Of a DNA stretch of 64,000 bases, positions 38,141 to 49,736 are shown one piece after another. The notes under the pieces are model-generated. The model was not told the DNA's origin. It saw only the letters and a program-made list of their open reading frames with translations, and ran no database searches. Source of the stretch: Adenanthera pavonina (lineage: Eukaryota; Streptophyta; Magnoliopsida; Fabales; Fabaceae); the NCBI GenBank assembly GCA_026686845.1, contig JAIVEN010000007.1:39925001-39989000 (forward strand), written 5' to 3'. The translations under genes and the position numbers were made by a program. Every line of letters begins with the position of its first letter. Position 1 is the first letter of the stretch.

Positions 38141-40741
38141 TTGATGATGATGATATTAAAAATGGAAGCATGTAAGTATCAGCTATTGACCTAACTATCA
38201 GTAAAATTTGGGGTTGATCAAATTTCCCAATTAATTATTCATATATATGTTGAACACATCTGGCTATGGGAGTAGTCTCCTGGAAACCTCGATCGATCAG
38301 CCTCACCCATGTGTTTAATTAATATATAATAGCATCGATATGTATTGCGTTTTCAACTTGTTATGAAATGATATTTCTATTCTTGTGATTGCATTTATTA
38401 TATGTTGAACTTAAGCAGTTAATTGAACAATACGTTCCGTAAACGATTCTCTTCGTCTGTTACATATATTTCCGATCCCTTAATTTATTTTGCTGGATAT
38501 ATAATTTGCAAACCTTTTAATTTGCCTCTTCGTGGAGTAACTTGAATTTCATTTTATTGTTTCCATGAGAAATTAAGCACGTCGTCCCACCCTCTCATCC
38601 TCGAAAGTCGAGCCGTGAAATTTTCTTTGAGCATGGAAGCAAATAGAGAAGGAATAGTGATGTAGTGTGTGTGTGTGTATATATATATACACACTAAAAC
38701 TGCAAGCAACAACGATTCAGACAACATATATATATATAGGAACTTGTATAATATGCTCTATCTTGTGCAAAAATCTTTATTTGCTAATAATATTTTCGAG
38801 GCTTTTATGAATATTTTCGCTATGAAGAACCTTTAGATACAATTGCACTCATTCAAATGAAGAAGGCCAGAGTCCTGTACGAATATTGGTTGTCCAGAAT
38901 GAAAAGTGAAAACCACGCTTGACTTGGTAGTCTGACTCTAACAAGTTTTATACAGGGAGAAAAACAGTTTAGGACTCCCAATTAAAAATATTTTCTTTCA
39001 AAGATTTAATTTAAAAATTTAATGCTTCTATAAATTAAATTTTCAATTCGGATCAACTAAATTTTATATTAATAATATTCATTTATTAATATTTTTGTAT
39101 GAAAATTTTAAACTGTCTTTTTCCCTTTTTTATATATATATACATATATCCAACATACTATGTACGATGCCAACCGAAAACTTTAATTATTGGAGGTAAC
39201 GAAATGATCGATTATTGAAGAACGTACGTACATGAAATATCATTGATTTGCAGATTGATATACTAGATGTAATATTAATTAATTAATTAATTAATGTGGT
39301 TGACTAACAAGGATTGGTGGAGAGAAAGGAATAAATAAAATACTAGTTTAATGAGGATTACGCTGAGGTGTAGTACGTTAATTATAAATGGTTGGGTCAT
39401 TGTGAAGTGACGCATGATATGGCCGACTTGAGAGAGAGGAAGTGGGGTGGCGATATATATATATATAATATATATGCACACATGATTTGGTAATTAACGT
39501 GATGGTCTGAATCGAATGGGGTCATGGCGCTGTGTGTGTGGTGGTCTTGGACCGATCCTTGACCGGAGGGACATAGACACATGTGCGTGTGTGATGTGAA
39601 AGACATACATATTGCTTCAGTAGTTGTGCTCATTAGTACATGTGGTACAATACGCCAGCAAAACATCCCATTCGTATTACCCCCATTTCTTTTTTCTTTT
39701 TTTGATAATAGTATGAGCCCCATTTCTCTTCTTACTTTGTTGCCTCTTTGCTAGCCAGCAAATTTCTATTTCAATAATGTCGTGGGAGGCAGTGCTCAAT
39801 ACTTTTACCGTAGATTATCATATGGGGCAATCTGGAATGTGGTAGTGATATTCTCATGTGCCCCTTTTTATATATTCCTTCCTACTTATTTTTCTTTTAT
39901 TTTATTTATACATTTTTTAATAATTATATAATTTGTGGCCAGGGGTTAAAACTCATAGTAATATGTACCTATATATAATTATTAATTTCCTTTAAAAATT
40001 CTATAATTGTATAAATTATAAATTTTGAGTGCATTCTGTCTTATACATATATATATATATATTAATTCTCCTTTTTATTTAAATTCTCTTAAAGAATTTA
40101 TTTCTCATATAACATGAGAGTAATTTTGTTTTTAATATAACAATAGAAACAATAAAATTGAAATTAAATTCTTATTATATAAATTTTTTTGGTTAAAATA
40201 TATAAACATTTTGATTAATTGAATTAAATTTATAACTGAAATACTCAGTATTTTCCCCAAAAAAAAAAGAGACACCCCCAAATTGGATTAAATAATTGTC
40301 TTTGTCCAATCAAATCAAAAGTTCATCAGAATTTATTTTATAATAAAAAAAAAGAGGAGAAAAAGAGAGAGGAGGATAAGGGGGGGTTTGTCAAGAAGGA
40401 AATCGATAAAAAAGTGCAGAATCTGAAATGTTAAATCAAACAGGTAGGCTTGGTTAATTAGATGCGTCTCTGTGTGGCTGTGAGGAGTAGTGGTTCTTTG
40501 TCGTCAACGATACAGATAGATAGGACGGGTCACCTGTTGGCCTTTATTTAATTTTTCCCTTTCCTTCGCTTTTCAAATACTATAATATATATAATAATAA
40601 CAAATAAATAAACTCAATTAATTAATGAATAATAATCTCCCTACCTCTTCCCATTCGCACACGCTGTCGCGTCGCTGCCACTCTAACTCACTGCCCATCT
40701 ATTCCTCTTCTCAATAAATATAGTAAATACTATACCAAACC

Positions 40742-40779
<38 letters not shown>

Positions 40780-41772
40780 CTGAGGTGCTCCGTACGCGCC
40801 CATTACTGTTAGTAGTACTATTTAATTCCTTCTGAGTGAAATGGGGAAAATCTCAAAAAGTTAATAATTAAGAATCTTCTTGATATGAAGAATAATATAA
40901 TAGACGGAGTCGAGGGTGTCAGTGAAGGGAACTGGGAAATTAGTGAAACTGTCTTCGTTGAAACTAGAGGTGCCACTGTCAGTGCAGTGGGGCTGATGTA
41001 AGTTTGGCTAGAGGCTAACACCCGTCAAATTCGTTTACATGCCATGTAACCGAAGTTGCTGTATCTGGTTTATCATAACCCATAATTTGAATTAGATGCA
41101 TAAAATTAATTACATGTTAACATATAAGTGATTTAATATTTAAATATTTATATAATTTAGATTACATGCCTATAAATAAAATAAAAATATTACAATATTA
41201 TTTATAAAAAATATAAAAAATAAATTTATTTTATACTTCCCTCAATATCATACCAAATAAACTCACCTGTATTTTATTTATATCACTTTTTTTCATATCC
41301 TTCTCCATTACATCTTATAACCTCTTGATAATTGAACCAAAGTCATGTAAGTAACTTGAAATGATACTTTGGTCTCACACTACTGGTGAACAGCAAATTT
41401 TATGGAATCTTTGATACACCAAAACTGATGGTGCAAAAAAAAAAAAAGAACAATATATAAGTATGATGCCTTTTCAAAACACGAGACACAATATTGTTGG
41501 TCTACTGCTCAAAGGGAGATCGGAACTTGCATACATATAATAACTTCAATTACGCATATGCATTTATTATTCATGTAATCTTGTTTGGTCCCATTAGGTG
41601 ATGGAGAATCTAGATAAAAAATGAACATGAATGAAGAAGTAAAAACTTGATATATTGATTGAACAATGATGATAATTCAAACTCTCAGGAGTGACAAAGT
41701 GATATACAGTAACCAACCTAGGTGAATGATGATGAACCCAAGTGAAAAATGATGAACCCCAAATAACTATAA
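38141..41772. other. Downstream of YABBY gene: intergenic with simple repeats
   Basis: No gene is supported. The region has the YABBY 3' UTR, several AT and GT runs (for example the palindromic gtgtgtgtatatatatacacac near 38670), an ATTA run near 39273-39296, and a long (CT)n at 40743-40775. From about 41040 to 41345 lies a probable decayed MITE: its right end (ataattgaaccaaag) resembles that of the element at 41773-42323. Confidence 0.45.
40743..40775. repeat. (TC)n microsatellite
   Basis: A pure TC run of about 33 bp. The surrounding 100 bp has no supported gene. Confidence 0.85.
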
Positions 41773-42323
41773 GGGCATGTTTCGTTTGATTACCGGAGGG
41801 GTATATAACATAATCCTTATTACATGATATTATTGGACACGTTTGGTTACACAAAACTTAGGAAGATTGTATCATTACCTCAAATCAAGTAATCTTTTTT
41901 ACTCTCAAAGTTTTGTGATAGCAATTACATAGCTATAATCAATTATAAAAAGATCAAACTATTTTTTATAAAACAAAAAATAACCATCCCTCATCAACTG
42001 CCATTGATCGTCGATTGTCATCACAACCACCAACCAACGGCTGCCACCACTATTGCGGTCACCGGTCACTAGTTGCCGGTTGGAGCCATTGCCACTACTG
42101 ACCACTAGCCAAGTATCACTACCACCACTGAGCACCACCACTTTAGAAGCAATTTAAACTTTTCCTAATTATCTATGATTAAATAAATATAAAAAATAAA
42201 TTTATTTGTCATACCCCCAATATTATACCAAACAAATATCTATGTAATTATCATTATATTATATTACATTACACCACATGAGATCACATTACTTAACCCT
42301 TTATAATTGAACCAAATGAGTCT
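41773..42323. mobile_element. Probable PIF/Harbinger-like MITE, 551 bp
   Basis: The left end GGGCATGTTTCGTTTGATTA and the right end (reverse complement starting AGACTCATTTGGTTCAATTA) form an imperfect inverted repeat, 12 of 20 matching. TAA flanks both sides (41770-41772, 42324-42326). Related right ends occur near 1-100 and 41230-41345, which suggests a multicopy family. The interior holds a low-complexity ccaccac/gccacc tract near 42000-42140. Confidence 0.55.
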
Positions 42324-42326
42324 TAA

Positions 42327-43205
42327 AGGGGTGAAAGGGGTGTCACCATGAACAATGGCGGACCTATATCTAATTTAGAGGGACAATTGACTCCCTTAAT
42401 CTGGAAAAATTACTTGCTATAACCTTAAGTTTTAGCATTTTAATATCATTAATTCTAATATTTTAACTCTATTAAACTCAAATTTTATTTTTGTTTTACT
42501 CCAAAACTCAAATTTTAAATACATTTGGATTCAAATTTTTTTAGGTGCATAGTTCAAAATTTTTGTGAGGATATTATTTAATCTAATAAATACAAAGTTA
42601 AGGTGATCTCTCAAATAATTTGTATAAAAAATTATTTTATTTTTTTAAAACATAAATTAGTAAAGGAAAGAATTGAGAGACCATTAGATTAAATCCTTTT
42701 TAAATTAGATAGCCCTCAATGACCTAAGGTATTAAGTCTCCATCCCATTAACCCAAAGCTAAAATGAAGCCCAAAAGGTGAGGTGACTACCATAAGGAAC
42801 CTCCCTAAACTTTATAGAACTGTGTCTTAATTACCTCAACTAATTAGCTTAATTATGTTAACTAATTAGCCTCTACTATTTTCACCATCAGGGTCTTCAA
42901 AATATTGCATTAGAAACCAAAGCCTAACAAATCAAAAGGAATTGTCCCTATGCGACATTAAAAACCAAAGCCCCATAACAAATTTAATTAAAGATATGTT
43001 TGTGTGGAGAAAAATGGACAAAACGTGAAGGAAAATAAAACATCTATTTAAATATAAATTAAAAATATCAAAAATTAAATTTAGACCTTCCATCTTCTAT
43101 TTCATCTACTTTTCTTCCATTTTAGCCGACAAATTAAACTGAAACCGGAAAACTCAATACGACTTACCAATCAGAGCAGGTCGTGGTATCAAAATAACAA
43201 TTTAT
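42327..43205. other. AT-rich intergenic DNA
   Basis: No gene or clear repeat was recognised; it borders an unexplained ORF at its right end. Confidence 0.4.
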
Positions 43206-43637
43206 ATGGGGCCTGGGCTCAATTTTAAAACTGAGAAGCAAATGGTGGGACACCATATGCTTACAGCTGAGAACCACGGAATGGGAAAAGCCAGTGGTCC
43301 TGAGCTCTTGGTTAAGGCTGCTTTTGAATACCATGGTGATGGTACGGCAACAATCAAATATGGGTCTGCCATATCTTACATCAACATGGAAAAGAAAGTA
43401 AAGTGGTCCAACATCCTCAGAACTAGCAAATGTCGGACATTACAGTACTTTAAAATCCAGTGCAGCTCTGAGAAGTTCAAAGTTTTCTTGATGAAATCTT
43501 GTTCACCTATCCCTAGTTCTTACAACAGCCTTCTCATGAAAACACAGAATGTTAGCAGCAATTATCCTTTTTACATCAGCGATCACCTCAATATAACTAC
43601 TTCCAACGAATTATGGCATATCTCAGTACCCGTGTAA
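43206..43637 (+). CDS. Unrecognised 143-codon open reading frame
   Basis: An uninterrupted ATG-to-stop frame of 143 codons in AT-rich DNA, longer than chance ORFs nearby and with balanced composition. The translation has no signal peptide or transmembrane segment. It includes KASGPELLVKAAFEYHGDG near residues 30-48 and a cysteine pair around 80-90. I do not recognise the family. It could be a single-exon gene, one exon of a larger gene, or a fragment carried in by a transposon. It is tail-to-tail with the coiled-coil gene 665 bp away. No poly(A) signal or TATA box was identified. The function is unknown. Confidence 0.3.
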   Translation: MGPGLNFKTEKQMVGHHMLTAENHGMGKASGPELLVKAAFEYHGDGTATIKYGSAISYINMEKKVKWSNILRTSKCRTLQYFKIQCSSEKFKVFLMKSCSPIPSSYNSLLMKTQNVSSNYPFYISDHLNITTSNELWHISVPV

Positions 43638-44302
43638 AATGCAGTTAAAGTTCTGAACACTTGAATAGGATACGCTTTCAATCAAGCTCGTTAGTCATAC
43701 TCGTCAGGTTCAATGATTTGTTATAGGAGCCCTGATCCTCCCCGCCAAAATGCGGTTTGATGAACTTGATCTCAACTAGAAAATTGCACTTGCTTTCACA
43801 TATTCTGACTGGTTAACAAGTACGAGTAAAATCTCACCTTTTATAACCAACCAACGAAAAAGGATATCAGCGGTGCGTGACCACCAAATTGAAGTGAACA
43901 TACACACGATGCATCTACTGCTTCAAATAATTCCATAAAAGTAAATGCATATAGACTTGACAAATGCAGGAACTTCTCCCCATCATGGTTTACAGTAATT
44001 GGCATCTATTTCTCTCTCAACAGTCCGACCTAGTAGAAGAGCCAGATCTTTAGATACGAACATTAACATTGCAGTGATTCCTAATTCCTACGTTTTCTTG
44101 GCGTGATTTCAAACTATGATTGCTATTATACAGATTTGGAGAAAGCGTAATTTGCAAAATTGGAAGTAGAGATGGTAAGATGATTACAGCATAAATGTCA
44201 ACTTGCACCGTGCAAATGCATAATTTGAGCTTCAAACCCTGAAATGCGAGGTGAACCTAAGGGCAACTCTTTGATCAGAAAAAAAAAAAACCTAAAGGCA
44301 AC
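43638..44302. other. Convergent intergenic region
   Basis: It contains the 3' UTR of the minus-strand coiled-coil gene; nothing else was recognised. Confidence 0.4.
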
Positions 44303-47300
44303 TCAATTGTAGTAGCGTGAGCTAATATCATAGACTCGGCCCCCAGGATAGGGGCCTCTATTGGGCTCAAAACCTTGATCTCTTCCACCCCCAAGAAATC
44401 GAGCTCGTTCTCTGAAAGGATCAAAGTGATCAGCATTGTAGCCTCTTTGCGCTTCTCCAACACCACCTGAAGCATTACTAGCACTGTAACCATGAGGGTC
44501 GCTGGGGGCCATGCCACCACAGCTAGGGTAAGTATCCCTCATGCTTTGTTGGTACCTTTGTTGTCTAGCATGTGATTCCCTTCGAAGAAATTCATCTCTT
44601 CGACTGGAATGCCGAACACGAAGTGCTGCCAATTTTTCTTCATACTGAGCATTGATTGCATTTATCCTCTAAAAATGTCAAATAAAATATACTTTGTTTA
44701 AATTCATACGAATTGAGATACCACGTTGTTCAAGAAAATAATGCAAATTTCTACAGAATCTAACATGTGCTGTCATAAATATAATATGTTCCATGCTGAA
44801 CCTAAAATTTTCACTAATTATATCACAATCATGAATGATCAGCTCATAAGTTTATAAATTCTACATAACCATGAAGCATTCTAGGCACTACATGATTGGT
44901 AATTCAATATGTAAACCCCCCTCCCCTTCTTCACCATATTCTGAAGCCCCCTATCAGCTTATTTGCTTTCTACATACCAGCAAATACTCCACAATGGAAA
45001 AGACAGTAACATATCATCATTATACTCCTTTTTCCAGTAATTTAAACCACTAAAGAGTGTTGCAGAAGTAAACATTCACGCATTGAAATAAGAAAAGCAA
45101 AAGACTTCAAGAAAGTGAAATGTGTAGAAGATTTTGAGCACTTCAAGAATCCAGCAATACAGCAAAAACGTTAACAGAAATCCAGAGAAGTAGGACCCTG
45201 AAAATCTATACTAACCTCGCGGTGCCTAGCATTTTCTGCATCTTCAGCATCATGCTGTTCTTTGGCTAGTTTCATAATGTCATCGAGAAACTTCTTTTCA
45301 AAACCTTCCAATGTTTGTGATAAATGATTTCCATCATATCCAACATCCATATCTTCTTCATAGCCCTCAGCCTTGGCATCATTGTTACTCTGGTTCTGCA
45401 AAACAAACTCGAGATCCTGCCTCTGACCCTGAAAATAGGATCTTGAAGCATCACCTCCTTGCCCTACACTACAACAAGCAAGAGTTCCCCTGAGTATACA
45501 AGTTCAAAAATTAATTCCATGACTGACACATATGGACAAACTAAACTTTGGTTTTGCAGACATGGAACCTTACGTTGTTAACAATTCAAAATTAGACAGT
45601 TTCTGCTGATATGGTAATGTTTGATGAACAAGAACACAACAGCAACCAAACTAAACGGCAAACACCAAGGTTTATTGATGTAGGATACCAGAAAAGAGTA
45701 AGGGGAGAGAAGGAGAATGGGAGGGAGAAATAAAAGGAGGAGGGAGGAGTAGAAGAAGTTGGGGGAGAGAGAGATAACACAGAAAATTTTCATATATTAT
45801 TCAATAGGCAAAACTGAATACCATTGAGTAGTCCTAGGACTTGTTTATCGAGCCCAAATTTTAATCCCAGCCAAAGTCCTAAGGGAAGAAAACTCTATTG
45901 ATATTTTAAATTTAAACAAAAGATAAACCTTAAAATAAACTAAATCCTAAAGACAAGATAAAAGATAAATCCTAATAATTACTCAGAGATAATCTAAATA
46001 TCATAATAAAATAACCTTATTTAAAATCCTAATTATCCTATGATGGGCATCCAAGCGGGATAGGGAAACCTTCCCCAAAAGTTAGCCATTGAGGTAGGAG
46101 AATCAACTTACTTAAATACCTCATTGAACATCTCATACTACTCAATATAAGATTTAGGCATCCCATACTACCCAAGTCCCCATCAATTGGCCCCTCTTAA
46201 GAATCGATGTCCCAACAACACACTACGACACTTCATTTGATGGCACTTCATTCGACTCTTCTATCAGTCATAACCCTCCGTAGGTAGTCCTTTTCGAAAC
46301 CATTAACACTCAAGCTTTGATACCATTGATGGGTACCTAAGTGGGATAAGGAACCCTCCCCTAGAAGCTAATTGTTGAGGTAGGAGAACCAACTACTTAA
46401 ATATCCTACTAAGCATCCTATTCTACTCAATATAGGACTTGAGCATCCTATACTACCCAAGTCGTCATCATCTTAGGATAATCCTAATCCTATTTCCCAT
46501 CATTTATTCAGCCACCATAGATTAGAAACTGATTCCAAGTATAATACAACAACAACAACAACAACTTTAACCTTATCCTGAGGTCAGCTACATAGATCAT
46601 ACAACGCTAATATACTTTATCAAATACCATCTTCTCAGATAAATCATTTCTCAAAAGATCATTCCTTATAACTTCCCTTAGTGTCTTTTTTGGTCTTCTT
46701 CTATGCTTTTTGATAGGACTTCATGCCATTTGATAAACTCTCCTCACTGGCTCCTCTTTCCCTCTTTTATGTATATGTCCAAACCACCTTAAATGATTTT
46801 TCACCATTTTTCCTCGATAGATGCTACTCCAACTTTCCTTCGTATACAGTCATTTCGTATCTTATCCAATTTTATATGACCACACATCCATCTAAAACAT
46901 TCTCATCTCTGCTACTCCTATCTTATACTCTTGTTGTCCTTTCAAAGCCCAACATTTACTACCATATACCATATAAAAACTGATTCCGAGTATGTTCATT
47001 GAAAAAGAAGCAACTTTTAGGTTAGGTACAATTAGAGTAAGGAAAAGGCACATGAAAATGCATGTTACAGTAAACTAAAAAGAACAGCATTTAAATTAAT
47101 TTGACAGCCCAACCAAGTCAGATAATACCATCAGTAATCTATTCTACAAAAAGCTTCTTGCCTAATTGTCTCACCATGGGACATGTTATTTAGAACTGTA
47201 AGCTTCATATGTAGCACAGAATAAAATCTAAAAAAATACCAAGAGTTAAGTGCTTTAACATTCTAATAAGAAACGCTTAACTCTCTGATCCACAAGGAGC

Positions 47301-48079
47301 AACAATGTCAAATACCATTATCAGGAAATCGAAGACCATAAAATGGGAACCACCACCTATGTTATCATTACAGAGCAACAATATTTTTTTTAAAAAAAAA
47401 AAGAAAGATAGAATACAATGGATTAAGCTCCATAAACTTTCCTCCTATTAAGTCCGTGTCATATCTCCAAAAGAATTTTATCAAAACCTAGTCCCATAAA
47501 GCAAACATGATGTATTTATCTGCCTCTTTCAGTGAAGAAATATACATAAACTACTATGAATAAACAAGTCAATGAATCCATTAACCTTAACAGAGATGGA
47601 AATAAGTATCACACTTGCAACTTTTTAAGTATAGGAATGAATTCATTAAAAAAGTTAAATCATACAAAGAAACTTCCCAGGTCTGTGTCTTACAAGGAAT
47701 GTCAAAGTTTTCATCATAATTCTCAGCTTTTCTTGATTTAGATGCACGAATGGGTTCAAATAGATAGATAGATAGAGAGACTTCAATACTTAGGTTCATG
47801 AGCAACATGCGGCAACAACAAATACCACTTGCCTTCATTGTATATGCGAGATGATGGCATTGAATTGGACAAAGTTGATCCATCAAGTTCCCATCTCCAC
47901 TGGCCCTCTGGCTTGGAATTTGTATATGGATTCTCTCTCTCTGGTGTGAAGGCTTCAAACCGTCCTGCAAAATTACCAGACTTGGTTTCCATCCTCAGAC
48001 CGCCCCTATTATGCATCTGAGCAGCCACATAAGTATTGGGAGATGGATCACCATATTGACCCTGCCGTCTCATTACCAT
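44303..48079 (-). CDS. Conserved plant coiled-coil protein (At5g49210-like)
   Basis: Three coding exons on the minus strand, 47833-48079, 45216-45463 and 44303-44668, give 286 aa. A 5'-UTR intron is likely at 48099-48771, with a leader exon up to about 48930. The protein is hydrophilic. An Arg/Gln-rich start (MVMRRQGQYG) and the motif FTPERENPYTNSKPEGQW precede an acidic patch EEDMDVGYD. A charged helical region (about 125-205) with FLDDIMKLAKEQHDAEDAE and RHSSRRDEFLRRESHARQQR is likely a coiled coil. The C-terminal tail is Gly/Tyr/Arg-rich, ending GGRVYDISSRYYN. From memory it resembles Arabidopsis At5g49210, listed as stress response NST1-like; its biochemical role is not established. Intron 1 of the coding region appears to use a GC donor (gcaagt) and carries two retroelements. 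Confidence 0.85.
46041..46470 (-). mobile_element. TRIM retrotransposon, complete
   Basis: Two direct terminal repeats, 46041-46185 (145 bp) and 46327-46470 (144 bp), flank a 141-bp core. On the minus strand each repeat starts TGATG and ends CATCA, as LTRs do. Next to the upstream repeat is TGGTATCAAAGC (46314-46325), which matches a tRNA-Met primer-binding site at 11 of 12 bases. Just before the downstream repeat is a purine-rich tract, AAGAGGGGCCAAT. Flanks tccta (46036-46040) and tctta (46471-46475) are a 5-bp target duplication with one mismatch. This is the full layout of a terminal-repeat retrotransposon in miniature. It encodes nothing and lies in an intron of the coiled-coil gene, in the same orientation as that gene. 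Confidence 0.92.
46543..46976 (-). mobile_element. 5'-truncated RTE-type LINE fragment
   Basis: On the minus strand this 434-bp segment encodes a degenerate C-terminus of an RTE-like reverse transcriptase, with VAEMRM followed, after frame breaks, by HLRWFGH. It ends in a (TTG)n tail, seen on the plus strand as caacaacaacaac at 46548-46562. It is flanked by 17-bp direct repeats with one mismatch (46526-46542 and 46977-46993, aaactgattcc(a/g)agtat). 5' truncation, a short tail repeat and a long target duplication are the marks of target-primed LINE insertion. Confidence 0.9.
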
Positions 48080-48939
48080 CAAATAGAGAAGGCTACTCCT
48101 ATACAGAAGCGCAAGACATGAGAAACAGAAATTTGAATACTTAATTCCATGACGCAGACTGTAGGTGCATGTGTTTTCATTTTGGTATCATATAAAACAT
48201 TTCCGGTCAAATAAAATTAAGTAGTCCTCTAACCAAGCAAAACCGAAATAAATGATAATGCATTACTGCAAAATTGAGGAAATTATGCCTAAAGAGAGGC
48301 TATCTTGTGATAGGATCATAGGATTTTACCAAAAAGATCCAAGTCAGCATATCATCCTGGTTATAATCAAGAAACGTATTTTTTCTTACTGGAACATATC
48401 AGCATGATAAAACCACCACCACCTCTATATCAGAATACAAACTTTTGGTTAATCAATCAAAGCTATCGAGCATATACAATTGCCACGGATATGCCAGCTC
48501 GATAGCACATTTTTTACAAGCACATGACAAAACGGAGAGAGACCCAAGAAGGACAATTGACATTGACGACAATGGCCATAGTTGTATCATCGATAGCTAA
48601 ACGGAACCCTAAGTTCGCGAAAATGGAGTTCCGGGTGTAGGTCGGCAGGAGCCACAAACGGGATTCATCCAAAAATACAGGGAAAAAAAATACTAAACGA
48701 GGTGAGAATCTGAACAATAGAAGAAGATAAAGAAATCGAAAAGAAAACAGAACAAAGAAAAAAATTATTACTTTCTTCGTTGTCCCTTCCTGGAGGCCGT
48801 GGCTGGGGCTCGGCAGAGAAATCGAGTGGTGTGTTGTTCTCAAACGCCGAGGCTTATGGATCCGGATCAGCGTCGAATTGTGTCGGGTTTTCTGTGGACC
48901 AGTCTCACGCTGCATTCTTCCAGTGAAGTAATTCAAATT

Positions 48940-49736
48940 TCTTGCCCAAAAAAGTAATTTTACTCCATTATAGAATCAAAATTACCCTTTTTAAATTTGC
49001 TTAACAAAATCAAAAGATTTACTATTGATATGACATGGGAATTCATTTTTTATAACCTATTGCTTCAAGTATAACTGATTTTGGTTTGGTAAAAAAAAAA
49101 AAAGTATAACTGATTTTGGTAGAGCCTCTAATTCTAATTCAAGCAAGATCTCGTTGGCTTAAAAAAATAAAATAAAGCACGATCTCAACATCAACATGGA
49201 ATTTGGTAACTAGGAAAGTAAAATATATGTAGGAGAACGTGATTCAATTTCTTATTTGCACCCAAAGCCGCGGGTGCAATCCATGATTCTCCGCATGCTA
49301 TCATGCGCTTCTGAATGTGGAATCCAATATTATGCGTCCAATACACAATTATCCATGCCTTCACCCGCAAATTAACAAGTTCATGAAAATAAAATGGAAA
49401 TTCTATAATTGATTGCCTTGGTTTACATCTTTTTTTTTTTTTTTACCAAACCTTGGTTTACATCTTAAGATCATATACTTGAGTGTAATAAAACACTTCA
49501 TATTCCCGATAAAGATAAGCTATTATGGATCTTGTGATACAAGCATCATATGGTAAAAGAAGAAAATAATAATTGACAGGACTTTTCATAATCATCATAA
49601 CTTCATTATTTTTGGCCTCATTTTGCAAGACTCTTCAGAATTGACATACACATGCACAGGTTAACAAACACTCGACGACAATATATGCAAATCTGAAGTA
49701 GCACCCTGCATGAATCCTGCTGAAGACAGTGAACAT
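48940..49736. other. Intergenic, 5' of coiled-coil gene and 3' of ML gene
   Basis: It holds the promoter side of the coiled-coil gene and the 3' UTR of the ML-domain gene, both minus strand. Two nearly identical 17-bp stretches (agtataactgattttggt) near 49068 and 49104 form a small direct repeat around a poly(A) run. Confidence 0.5.

Noticed and set aside
48514..48936. 140-codon minus-strand ORF upstream of the coiled-coil gene
   Set aside because: It spans the predicted 5'-UTR exon and its intron; the later part is low-complexity hydrophobic translation of a T-rich intron.
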